DNA of 64,000 nt from Granulosicoccus sp047634635. GTDB taxonomy: Bacteria > Pseudomonadota > Gammaproteobacteria > Granulosicoccales > Granulosicoccaceae. The stretch is from contig JBLIIE010000004.1 in NCBI GenBank assembly GCA_047634635.1, positions 1 through 64,000 on the forward strand, read 5' to 3'. The notes below the pieces were generated by a model, which ran no database searches, was not told the origin of the DNA, and saw only the letters and a list, made by a program, of their open reading frames with translations. Shown piece by piece: positions 53,179-61,791 of the stretch. Each line of letters opens with the position of its first letter. Position 1 is the first letter of the stretch. The translations under genes and the position numbers were made by a program.

Positions 53179-54092
53179 CAGGATCCTGAATGGTTAAGTT
53201 GTAGAGCGCGACCGGCGCGTGACTGGCTTTTACGTCTGAGTTGAGTGCAGATATAGTCGCTGGCTTTTAGTAGTGAGGACATATGTACGCCATGGCTGAT
53301 ACCCAGGCCATCAAGCAGGTAGACGACATCTTCTGTTGCCACATTGCCGGTAGCACCTATGGCATACGGGCAGCCCCCAAGGCCTGCCACTGATACGTCT
53401 ATCGTTGCAATTCCGTGTTGCAATGCGATGACTATATTTGCCAATGCCTGTCCGTAAGTATCGTGGCAATGCATCGCTATTTGATCGCTTGCTATTTCAT
53501 CTCTGAACAAAGTTTCAAGAAGGCGCGATAGACTTCCGGCGGTGCCAGTGCCGATGGTATCGCCTAGTGACACTTCGTAGCAGCCGGACTCTAGAAGTTG
53601 CCGAGTCAAGAGCTTAACCTGCTCGGGATTGACGTCTCCTTCGTAAGGGCAGCCCAGCACACACGACAAATAGCCGCGGACCGGAAGTTTATGCTCCCTG
53701 GCAATTTCTAAGACAGGTTGGTAGCGATTCAACGTCTCCTGGATGGAGGCGTTGAGATTTTTTTGAGAAAAACTCTCGGTCGTAGCCACAAAAATGGCGA
53801 CTTCGTCCACATCAGCAGCAATCGCGTCCCTAAGACCTCTTTCGTTAGGTGACAGTGCGGAGTAGCGTACTCCCTGTTTTCGCACTATTTTATTGAAAAC
53901 ACTAGCTGAGTCTGCCATTTGTGGAACCCAGCGTGGTGACACAAAAGAGCCTGTCTCGATAACGCGAAGCCCACAATTGGATAGAAGGTTGACCAGAGTG
54001 CTTTTCTGCTCAATGCTGAGCAAAGCTGCCTCATTCTGAAGGCCGTCACGAGGACCAACTTCTACGAGACAAACTTCGGCAGGGTAATTCAT
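53178..54092 (-). CDS. mvaB: Hydroxymethylglutaryl-CoA lyase
   Basis: The 304-residue TIM-barrel lyase begins LVEVGPRDGLQNE, then GSFVSPRWVPQMAD, CVLGCPYEGDV, SLGDTIGTGTAG, HCHDTYGQALANI and the active-site loop GLGGCPYA. All catalytic residues, including the loop Cys, are present. It cleaves HMG-CoA to acetyl-CoA and acetoacetate in leucine degradation. It is divergent from the ribokinase-family gene, with 165 bases between starts, and overlaps DUF1289 by one base. Confidence 0.93.
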   Translation of the reverse strand: MNYPAEVCLVEVGPRDGLQNEAALLSIEQKSTLVNLLSNCGLRVIETGSFVSPRWVPQMADSASVFNKIVRKQGVRYSALSPNERGLRDAIAADVDEVAIFVATTESFSQKNLNASIQETLNRYQPVLEIAREHKLPVRGYLSCVLGCPYEGDVNPEQVKLLTRQLLESGCYEVSLGDTIGTGTAGSLSRLLETLFRDEIASDQIAMHCHDTYGQALANIVIALQHGIATIDVSVAGLGGCPYAIGATGNVATEDVVYLLDGLGISHGVHMSSLLKASDYICTQLRRKSQSRAGRALQLNHSGS

Positions 54093-54257
54093 AACAAATG
54101 TTTCTCTATCAACGGTTTAGCTACGCGTATGTGTTTTGCGGAAGAGGGGCGACTTAACGATCCAGCTGGACGATATTACCGAATTTAACTGACATCGTGG
54201 AGTGAATCGGTCACGCTGTTACACTTCATGGTTTACATCCTACGCAGTGACTGTGTG

Positions 54258-55142
54258 ATGACTGTTTACAATTTCGGCTCTATCAATATCGACCTTGTTT
54301 ACCGTGTACCGCATTTGGTAAGGGCTGGCGAGACTCTGTCCAGCCGATCCATGGATACTTTGCTGGGCGGCAAAGGAGCGAACCAATCGGTTGCCGTGGC
54401 TCGCGCAGGCGCTTCTGTTTGTCATGTCGGTCGAATTAGTCGCGCCGACCAGTGGGCGGTTGAGCAAATGCTGGCCGCAGGCGTTGACATCACTCATATA
54501 GAGCAAATTGACGGCGCAAGTGGTCACGCTATTATTCAGGTTGATGATAGTGGCGAAAATTCCATCATTTTGCACGGTGGCGCAAATCAGTCTTTCAACC
54601 GTTCAATTCTGGAAAGTCACTTATGCGAAGCATCTGCTGACGATTGGTTACTGGTTCAGAACGAATGCAATGATATTTCTACAGCGTTTGATATTGCGGT
54701 CAGCAAAGGCATGAAAATTATATTTAATCCTGCACCGATGACTGCTGAGGTTGTTACTCTGCCATTGGAGCAATGCGCAGTATTGATCGTCAATGAAACT
54801 GAAGCAGAATCTTTGGCTGGTACCGCTGATCCTGCGCAAATATTAGCCCGTTTAGCTAGTCGATACCCTGATACCCGGCTTGTTATGACGTTAGGTTCGA
54901 AAGGCGCATTACTTCAGTACACTGGACAACTCATTCGCCACGATGCCCTCAATGTTGATGTTGTTGACACAACAGGTGCCGGAGATACGTTTGTGGGTTA
55001 TTTTCTGGCGTCAATGATTGGGGGTAGCGATGATGCGACCTGCTTAAAGCGCGCCTGTACTGCGGCGGCGATGTCAGTAACTCAAGCGGGTGCGGCTCCC
55101 AGCATTCCAGATGCTGCAGCTGTTGATTCCTTCCGTATTTAA
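54258..55142 (+). CDS. rbsK: Ribokinase-family (PfkB) sugar kinase
   Basis: From ATG 54258 (294 residues) the sequence begins VYNFGSINIDLVYRVPHLV; an ATG at 54228 is an alternative start. The family signature LLGGKGANQSVA and the anion hole DTTGAGDTFVGYF, with catalytic Asp, are present. It would phosphorylate ribose or a related sugar or nucleoside. The nucleoside hydrolase gene starts 31 bases later, which points to ribose released from nucleosides as substrate. Confidence 0.88.
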   Translation: MTVYNFGSINIDLVYRVPHLVRAGETLSSRSMDTLLGGKGANQSVAVARAGASVCHVGRISRADQWAVEQMLAAGVDITHIEQIDGASGHAIIQVDDSGENSIILHGGANQSFNRSILESHLCEASADDWLLVQNECNDISTAFDIAVSKGMKIIFNPAPMTAEVVTLPLEQCAVLIVNETEAESLAGTADPAQILARLASRYPDTRLVMTLGSKGALLQYTGQLIRHDALNVDVVDTTGAGDTFVGYFLASMIGGSDDATCLKRACTAAAMSVTQAGAAPSIPDAAAVDSFRI

Positions 55143-55172
55143 TTTGTCGATGCTCAATAAAAAACGTTTCTT

Positions 55173-56204
55173 ATGCATAAAATAATTCTGGACACAGATC
55201 CTGGTGTCGACGACTCCATGGCTATTGCCTACGCTTTGGCTCACCCTGATATCGAGTTGCTGGCGTTAACGGTTGTTTTTGGCAACATCAACATTGATTT
55301 TGCCACCCGTAATGCTCAATATGTGCTGGATGTATTGGGAGCAAATGATGTTGCTGTTGCAAAGGGCGCAGCTATTCCCAGTGTTCAACCACCACGACCG
55401 TATGCGGATTTTGTGCATGGTACAGATGGTCTGGGAAACGTGTATCCCGGAAGCGTGCCGGGCGTGGCTGCCACAGAATCGGCACTGTTACGGGCAGATG
55501 CGCGGCACTCGTCTATTGAGCCACTGGATGCTGCGGATTTTATTATCAATGCTGCTCGTGAGAACCCAGGGCAGATCACTCTAGTGGCGGTGGGGCCGCT
55601 TACGAATATTGCTGAAGCCTTGAGACGCGAACCTGCACTTCCTGAACTTGTGGCAGGCTTGGTTATTATGGGAGGCACGGTGGATGAGCCTGGCAATGTG
55701 TCGCCTTTGGCGGAGGCGAATTTCTTAAATGATCCTCATGCTGCTGACGCCTTGTTTGCAGTCCACTGGCCTGCAACCCTTGTGGGGCTTGATGTGACCC
55801 ATAAAATTATGCTCAAAGATAGTCATTTGAAATCCCTTGGGGAAAATGCTGCCCTCTCCGGTCAGCTTATTTGGACCAGCAGTCGTTTCTATGTCGATTT
55901 CTATACGCAAAGTGGTGCTGCCAAAGAGGCGGTTGCCAGGGGTGATGAGCCACAATGTGCCATGCATGATGCTGCTGCGATAGCCTACGTGGTGATGCCT
56001 GAGGCCTTTACAACGGAAAGTGGGTCTGCCCGAGTCGTAGACGAGGGCATTGCAATCGGTCAGCTGGCATTAGATCGTAAAGGATATGATTACCCTCTGC
56101 CATTTTGGCAGAATCGCCCAGCAACGTCTGTCTGTATGAACGTGGATTCAGAGGCAGTCCGACAGAATTTTCTCCAAACTATTATTGACCATCACATAAG
56201 GTAA
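55173..56204 (+). CDS. Nucleoside hydrolase
   Basis: The 343-residue protein has the calcium-binding signature DTDPGVDD (residues 7-14), LTVVFGNINIDFATRNAQ, ITLVAVGPLTNIAEAL, an EANFLNDPHAA stretch and a late MHDAAAIAYV Asp. It cleaves nucleosides to free base and ribose. Substrate preference (purine or pyrimidine) cannot be read. It follows a ribokinase-type gene and precedes a 7-base gap to a lipoprotein gene, so these form a salvage operon. Confidence 0.93.
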   Translation: MHKIILDTDPGVDDSMAIAYALAHPDIELLALTVVFGNINIDFATRNAQYVLDVLGANDVAVAKGAAIPSVQPPRPYADFVHGTDGLGNVYPGSVPGVAATESALLRADARHSSIEPLDAADFIINAARENPGQITLVAVGPLTNIAEALRREPALPELVAGLVIMGGTVDEPGNVSPLAEANFLNDPHAADALFAVHWPATLVGLDVTHKIMLKDSHLKSLGENAALSGQLIWTSSRFYVDFYTQSGAAKEAVARGDEPQCAMHDAAAIAYVVMPEAFTTESGSARVVDEGIAIGQLALDRKGYDYPLPFWQNRPATSVCMNVDSEAVRQNFLQTIIDHHIR

Positions 56205-56211
56205 GGTAAAC

Positions 56212-57624
56212 GTGAAGACACGAATTGGGGCTGGGCCGCTGTTAGTTTTGCTTTGCCCGGTGCTTACGGCTTGTAATTGGGTAGATTCCACAGGTGTGCA
56301 AGGTGTAGCGTCCAGAACTGAGGTTTTCCTTGACGATACCCCTGTGGGCTCTGCCGTGATCCTGGACGAGAAGTCCGAAGCCCGCATCGTGACCAGTCGG
56401 GGTGCTGCTACGTTCGATGAGCAGACTTATTCCTGGAGCGCTGCACCTTTAGAGCAAGGTGCGCTTGCCGCCTGTGCCAGTCAGGGTGGGTTTAATGCGA
56501 ATCTTGCAGCCAGTAGTTTGGACAGGGCCTGCACCGATCCATCAAATTGTTCGGTGAGTTTTGAACGAGTCGCTACAACCGACGGTGTCTCTGAATTTTC
56601 ATTGACTGCGCCTGAGCTTAAAGCCTCTGTAGGTTTGCGATACGGGTTAATCGTGCAGGATTCCACCGGCACTATTGATGCGCGTGAATACGACTTCTGC
56701 TTTGTTGCTATTAACGAGGCCCCAGATGCCAACGACGATACTTTCGTTATCCGCGAAGGTATCCGTGAAGTTTTCTCAATCAATTCAACAAACCTGCTGA
56801 GTAACGATACTGACGATACAGATGTCAGTAATACTGAATTCCGTATCCTTACCCAACCTACTGTTGATCCACAGTTTGCCAGTGTTTTCGCGTTGGGCGA
56901 TGATGGGGCCTTCACCTACGAATCTAGCCTGACTGGGATTTTGTCAGATCAGATAGACACGTTTGAATACGCCCTCAGCGACGGTGTTTTTACCTCTACA
57001 GCACGTGTCACGTTAAGAATTGTTGCTAATAATCAGGCGCCGGAGCAACTTGATGATATCCCTGAGTTAAGCGCCGCCGCTGGTGAACCTTTTGCTGAAA
57101 ATCTATCTTTGTACTTTGCGGATCCTGAAGAAGGCGACTTGAGTTTCTCTTTTGCTGTTGGGGGCGGATTACCGGTGGGCAGCAGGTTGAGCCTTTCAAG
57201 TAACGGGGTGCTATCCGGCACGCCTATTCTGAATGATGTTGGTTCGTATCAGCTTCAGCTGCTTATCAGTGATGGAGGGCGGGAGATAGAAACTCTGCTT
57301 ACCCTTGAAATTGTTGAATTGTCTAATGCTGTAGCCAATACAGCCCCCGTGTATGTTGAAGATACAGTATTCGATCAGATTATATTTCTGGGTACGCCCA
57401 TTCGTTCAGTGGTGCCAGAGTTCGAAGATGCTGACGATGATGAATTGACATTTTCAATATTTGGAACGGGAGTGTTGCCTGACGGGGTGACTATTGATTC
57501 TGATACGGGGTTAGTATCAGGGCGTCCGCTTGCACGAACCTGGGTTCGGGATTTACGTATTGAAGCGATTGACCCTTTTGGTGCCACAGCGGTTTCTGAT
57601 TCTTTTTTTATTCGAGTGCGATAA
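56212..57624 (+). CDS. Ig-like/cadherin-like lipoprotein
   Basis: The 470-residue product begins with a lipoprotein signal (lipobox LTAC at residues 18-21, GTG start). It contains a cadherin-like segment (DANDDTFVIREGIREVFSI, LSNDTD, ALSDGVFTSTARVTLRI) and two He_PIG/Ig-like repeats (GLPVGSRLSLSSNGVLSGTP, GVLPDGVTIDSDTGLVSGRP). It is envelope-anchored and has adhesive or structural character. It begins seven bases after the nucleoside hydrolase and ends six before the amidotransferase, an unexpected position in a salvage operon. Confidence 0.75.
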   Translation: MKTRIGAGPLLVLLCPVLTACNWVDSTGVQGVASRTEVFLDDTPVGSAVILDEKSEARIVTSRGAATFDEQTYSWSAAPLEQGALAACASQGGFNANLAASSLDRACTDPSNCSVSFERVATTDGVSEFSLTAPELKASVGLRYGLIVQDSTGTIDAREYDFCFVAINEAPDANDDTFVIREGIREVFSINSTNLLSNDTDDTDVSNTEFRILTQPTVDPQFASVFALGDDGAFTYESSLTGILSDQIDTFEYALSDGVFTSTARVTLRIVANNQAPEQLDDIPELSAAAGEPFAENLSLYFADPEEGDLSFSFAVGGGLPVGSRLSLSSNGVLSGTPILNDVGSYQLQLLISDGGREIETLLTLEIVELSNAVANTAPVYVEDTVFDQIIFLGTPIRSVVPEFEDADDDELTFSIFGTGVLPDGVTIDSDTGLVSGRPLARTWVRDLRIEAIDPFGATAVSDSFFIRVR

Positions 57625-57630
57625 GGTTTA

Positions 57631-58335
57631 ATGAGTTCTGCTGCCAAGCGTTACCTGTTTGTCAAACATTCGGAAAACTGGAATGTGGACCGGTGCACCC
57701 GTTGGATGGAAGAAAAGCAGATAAACGTTGATTGGTGCTACCCGGTCAGTGATCAACCCTTTCCGGATCCTGAGAACTACGCTGGCATTATTGTGTTCGG
57801 TGGTGCGAACAGCGCGAACGATTGCGACTGCCATGATTGGGTCCGTCGTGAGCTTGTATTCGTTGAACAATGCTTGAAACTTGACATACCATATTTCGGA
57901 ATTTGTTTGGGGGCACAAATACTGGCTAGAGTGTTGGGTGCAACGGTGCGTCCACACGATGAGGAAATCAAGGAAGTCGGGTTCTGTCGTGTTGATCCTG
58001 AGCCTGAGCACAGCCATTTTCTCGATGAGCCTCTTACGGTGATGCAGTGGCATTCGGAAGGTTTCGACATACCTCCTGGAACCCAGCGAATCGCTACGGG
58101 TGAGGAGTTCCCAAATCAGGCGTACAGCTTAAGTGAGAAAATTCTTGGAGTGCAATTTCATCCAGAGGTTAACGCCGAAGTTTTGGCAATCTGGCATGAG
58201 CGCAACCGACTTCGTAAGCCTGGGCAACTTTCCGATGACGATCGTGCACGCATGATGTCGGATGCTCACACTCATGATGCATCTGTTACGCGATGGTTGG
58301 ATGGATTTCTAACGCAATGGACAGGTAGTTCATGA
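57631..58335 (+). CDS. Class I glutamine amidotransferase-like protein
   Basis: The 234-residue protein has the GATase nucleophile Cys92 in FGICLGAQILARVLGA, and the His/Glu pair in VQFHPEVN near residue 175. This is the GMP-synthase-like stand-alone GATase type, with no synthetase domain. It would release ammonia from glutamine, or act on a related gamma-glutamyl substrate. It follows the lipoprotein gene by six bases, so it belongs to the same unit as the nucleoside hydrolase. Confidence 0.85.
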   Translation: MSSAAKRYLFVKHSENWNVDRCTRWMEEKQINVDWCYPVSDQPFPDPENYAGIIVFGGANSANDCDCHDWVRRELVFVEQCLKLDIPYFGICLGAQILARVLGATVRPHDEEIKEVGFCRVDPEPEHSHFLDEPLTVMQWHSEGFDIPPGTQRIATGEEFPNQAYSLSEKILGVQFHPEVNAEVLAIWHERNRLRKPGQLSDDDRARMMSDAHTHDASVTRWLDGFLTQWTGSS

Positions 58336-58405
58336 TAAATTGCGAAGGATCAAGTGATGGTTGTCGGTATTGACGGCTATTTGAGCTTGTCTCGGGAGAG
58401 ACCTG

Positions 58406-60115
58406 TTGGAAGAAACTAATAGCCTTCTACTCAATATATTCATTTATCTATTGGCGGGTTTGTTGGCAGTACCTAGCGCGAAAAAACTTGGACTAGGGCC
58501 TGTTTTTGGTTATCTGTTCGCTGGAATTATTGTAGGGCCTTGGGGTTTGGCTCTAATAAGAGATGCGGAGCACATTGAACTATTTTCTCGTGTGGCCACT
58601 GCGTTTATTCTGTTTTTGGTGGCTATGCAGGCGACACCGGCTCGTGTGTATCGTCTACTTGGCGATCTCATCTCTTTGGGAGTTCTGCAATTTTGCCTCA
58701 CTACAATGGTAATAACGTTTGTTGGCATGCTGATAGGGCATCCTTGGCATCATGCTTTGGTTGCAGGTCTTGCGTTATCTATCTCTTCTGAAGCGGTCGC
58801 CAGTCACGCGTTTAACGAACGTTATCCAACCGGATCGCCTCTGACTGAAACTGGTCAGCAATTGCTTCTGACGCAAATGATGGCATTGGTGCCGGTCATA
58901 GTTTTCTTGCCGTTGTTGAGCTTCGACTCCATTGTAACTCAGGGTAGCCCATGGCCAAAAGTCGTCATGGGTTTGTTGGTTTTGGGAGCGTTTGGCATTT
59001 TTGGACATCTTTTGCTGAGACGTGTTTTTCGCTACGTCGTCGGTGTAGGGCTAAACGAGGTATTCGCAGCATTTGCCTTATTACTAATAATCGGTATGTT
59101 GCTATTAGTTCAAGCGTTGGATCTGCCACTTGAATTAGGTGCATTGTTAGGTGGTCTGCTACTGGTTCGTTCCGAATATGGTTCTGCAATCAGAATAGCT
59201 ATCTTTCCATTCAGTGGTTTGCTTGTTGGGATGTTTTTTATCTCTACAGGTATGCAGATCGACTTTGCAACATTTCTGAAAAAACCGCTAGAAACTTTCG
59301 CTCTGGTGGCTCTGCTGGTATTTGTAAAAGCCTGGATTGTACGAAATATTCTCCGTTATTCCTCGGTGCCCAGGCAGCAGAGAATATGGCTTGCGACTGT
59401 GCTTGCGCAAAGTGGCGAACTGGCCTTTGTTGTCATAGCAATGGCGATTAGTTATCAGGCAATTCCAGAAGCCCTTGCAGCTCAACTTGTTCTGGTAGTT
59501 GCTTTATCAATGCTGACAACGCCGATGTTGTTGTTTTTTGCAGCGCGGCGCGATAATCTGCCCGCCCGACAGCAAACCGATACTGGCGTAGAGCAAGGTG
59601 CTACAGCCGATTCACAGGTGATTATTGCAGGATTCGGTCGAGTCGGACGGGTCATTGCTCGTATGTTGAGGGACAACGGCTACCGCGCTGTTATTGTTGA
59701 TCACAACCCTGATAGATTTGCAGAAGCTCGAGCTGATGGATTTGTTGCTTTCTATGGCGATGCGCTCAGACCTGATTTGTTTGAGGCGGCTGGTGCCGAG
59801 CAGGCGGCCATATTGGTCATTGCCATCGATGATCCGGATCCTGCAGCTGAGCTGCTTAAAAGGGTGAAGCGGGAATATCCTCAGATGATAATTCTCGCCA
59901 GGGCGCTGAACACAGCTGATGAGCGCAAACTTATTGGAGTGGGGGCAGATCGAGCCTATCGGGAGACTTTTGAAACAGCTCTGTTGATGGGGGAGGATGT
60001 TCTGGAACTTGTGGGCATGAGTCCTTTGGATGCGCAAGCATTTGCCGAGCGTTATCGCGATGCGGCATCGGAATCCCAAGCGGCAACTGGATCTGGATTT
60101 GGACGTGGTGCTTGA
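58406..60115 (+). CDS. Kef-type cation:proton antiporter with TrkA-N domain
   Basis: The TTG at 58406 has GGGAG upstream and gives 569 residues. About eleven transmembrane helices of the Na/H exchanger type are followed by a TrkA-N domain (VIIAGFGRVGRVIARML, with the NAD-binding GxGxxG and an acidic residue in IVDHNPDRF). This is the KefB/KefC-like layout of monovalent-cation/proton antiporters. Whether it is glutathione-gated is not visible. A terminator-like hairpin follows. Confidence 0.9.
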   Translation: MEETNSLLLNIFIYLLAGLLAVPSAKKLGLGPVFGYLFAGIIVGPWGLALIRDAEHIELFSRVATAFILFLVAMQATPARVYRLLGDLISLGVLQFCLTTMVITFVGMLIGHPWHHALVAGLALSISSEAVASHAFNERYPTGSPLTETGQQLLLTQMMALVPVIVFLPLLSFDSIVTQGSPWPKVVMGLLVLGAFGIFGHLLLRRVFRYVVGVGLNEVFAAFALLLIIGMLLLVQALDLPLELGALLGGLLLVRSEYGSAIRIAIFPFSGLLVGMFFISTGMQIDFATFLKKPLETFALVALLVFVKAWIVRNILRYSSVPRQQRIWLATVLAQSGELAFVVIAMAISYQAIPEALAAQLVLVVALSMLTTPMLLFFAARRDNLPARQQTDTGVEQGATADSQVIIAGFGRVGRVIARMLRDNGYRAVIVDHNPDRFAEARADGFVAFYGDALRPDLFEAAGAEQAAILVIAIDDPDPAAELLKRVKREYPQMIILARALNTADERKLIGVGADRAYRETFETALLMGEDVLELVGMSPLDAQAFAERYRDAASESQAATGSGFGRGA

Positions 60116-60125
60116 TCCTTTTTAT

Positions 60126-60148
60126 GTCGCTCTTAAAAAAAGGGCGAC
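60126..60148 (+). terminator. Terminator-like hairpin after the antiporter
   Basis: GTCGCTCTT (60126-60134) pairs with AAGGGCGAC (60140-60148) with one G-T pair and a five-A loop. No long T-run follows (TTATTG), so termination is likely but not certain. Confidence 0.5.
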
Positions 60149-60265
60149 TTATTGGAGTTGTGATAGAGGTAAGTCGGGCTAAGCTCATTAACGAGTCGCA
60201 CTCCATATGTATTAAACTTTGCACGTAATTTTTGCAAGATTCATTCTGGGAGAGGGCAGGTTGTC

Positions 60266-60565
60266 ATGAAAGGTAAAGACGTTGAAGCGATCACCAAGTT
60301 GCTGAAAGAACATGGTGTGGCGCTTTCGGCAGTGAAAGCCAACAAGCTGATGTTGAAAATTGGTTTGCTTGAAGAAGCTACTCGCGAAAGTACGACACGC
60401 CCGGGTGTCATTAAAAAATATAAGGTTTTGAGCGAGAAAGGTCTCGATTACGGTGTGAATGAAGAAAACACGCAGAGTCCCGACCAGACTTCACCGTATT
60501 ATTACAAGGACAGCTTTCCCGAGTTAGCCAGAATTTTGCTTGAAGCTGAGCACTCAGCAGAATGA
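60266..60565 (+). CDS. Small hypothetical protein, KilAC-like C-terminus
   Basis: The 99-residue protein has no signal peptide. Its first half looks like a helical DNA-binding module (AITKLLKEHGVALSAVKANKLMLK, GLLEEATR), and the second half (KYKVLSEKGLDYGVNEEN, PYYYKDSFPELA) resembles the KilAC-like C-terminus of phage antirepressors as I recall it. The match is from memory only. It starts 150 bases after the antiporter and has its own GGAGAGGG ribosome-binding region. Its function is unknown. Confidence 0.6.
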   Translation: MKGKDVEAITKLLKEHGVALSAVKANKLMLKIGLLEEATRESTTRPGVIKKYKVLSEKGLDYGVNEENTQSPDQTSPYYYKDSFPELARILLEAEHSAE

Positions 60566-60723
60566 TGGGATAGCTCCTGCTTCCAATATCTGTCTACCAG
60601 GCAGGTTCGTTAAGTTTTTGCGTCAAAAAAGGTTCGTGATACACTCGATCCAAGTGGCTGGAGGTCCCCTTTAAGAGGTACTTCTTCGGCCGAACCGTTG
60701 CCAATATATAGAGGATAGACACT

Positions 60724-61719
60724 ATGACAATCACACGCTTGGGTGTTCTTGCCGGGATGCTGTTAGCAGCTTCTGCGGCCACGGCAGCCGACATAACACC
60801 TGCCGTCGTATTCGACATGGGCGGTAAGTTCGACAAGTCATTCAACCAAGGGGTTTATGACGGAGTTGAGCGTTTCAAGGCTGAAACTGGCATTGAATAC
60901 CGGGAATTTGAAGTCACCAATGAAACACAGCGAGAGCAGGCGCTTCGTCGTATGGCTCAGCGTGGTGCGAATCCTATCCTTGGCGTTGGTTTTGCTCAAG
61001 CAGGCCCGATGGAAACTGTTGCTAAAGAATTTCCTGATACGAAATTCACCATTATCGATGGTGTTGTCGATTTGCCAAACGTCCAATCCGTTGTTTTCAA
61101 AGAGCACGAAGGTTCGTTTCTGGTGGGCCTACTAGCTGCTATGGCGTCAGAAAACAATATGGTCGGATTTGTCGGTGGTATGGACATCCCTCTTATTCGT
61201 CGATTTGCATGTGGTTATGAGCAAGGTGCAAAGCATGCAAACGCAACAGTTGGAGTCATTCAGAATATGACGGGTTCAACTCCTTCAGCATGGAATGATC
61301 CGGGTCGTGGAAGTGAGCTGGCCAAAGGCCAATTTGACCGAGGCGTTGACGTCATCTATGCGGCGGCTGGTGGCACTGGCGTTGGTGTATATCAAGCAGC
61401 TAAAGACGGTGGAAAACTGGCTGTAGGTGTTGATTCCAATCAGAACTACATGCATCCAGGCACTATGCTTACATCTATGCTCAAGCGTGTTGATGTTGCA
61501 GCTTATAATGCATTCAGCGAAGCTATGAACGACACATGGGAGCCAGGTTTTAAAGTTCTGGGTCTTGCTGAAGAAGGTGTAGGTTGGGCGCTAGACGAGC
61601 ACAATGAGAATCTTGTTACAGCAGACATGAAGGCAGCTGTTGAAGTTGCGTCTGCAGCTATTATTGCTGGTGAAATCAGTGTTCATGATTATATGAGTGA
61701 TAGCACTTGTACTTACTAG
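60724..61719 (+). CDS. BMP-family nucleoside-binding ABC lipoprotein-like protein
   Basis: The 331-residue protein has a signal peptide (LAGMLLAASAATAA, no lipobox Cys) and the BMP fold: VFDMGGKFDKSFNQGVYDG, GVGFAQAGPMETVA, VGFVGGMDIPLIRRFACGYEQG and AVGVDSNQNYMHPGTMLTS. BMP/PnrA proteins bind purine nucleosides. The ATPase gene begins 73 bases later and the permease gene after it, so the importer is complete up to the window edge. A GAGGA ribosome-binding site precedes the ATG. Confidence 0.9.
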   Translation: MTITRLGVLAGMLLAASAATAADITPAVVFDMGGKFDKSFNQGVYDGVERFKAETGIEYREFEVTNETQREQALRRMAQRGANPILGVGFAQAGPMETVAKEFPDTKFTIIDGVVDLPNVQSVVFKEHEGSFLVGLLAAMASENNMVGFVGGMDIPLIRRFACGYEQGAKHANATVGVIQNMTGSTPSAWNDPGRGSELAKGQFDRGVDVIYAAAGGTGVGVYQAAKDGGKLAVGVDSNQNYMHPGTMLTSMLKRVDVAAYNAFSEAMNDTWEPGFKVLGLAEEGVGWALDEHNENLVTADMKAAVEVASAAIIAGEISVHDYMSDSTCTY

Positions 61720-61791
61720 TCAGTTGCACGATCTAGAAGGGTATGCGGTGATGATTTGTCTGCTTGGAGTTAAACATGTCCAGGCGTATCA

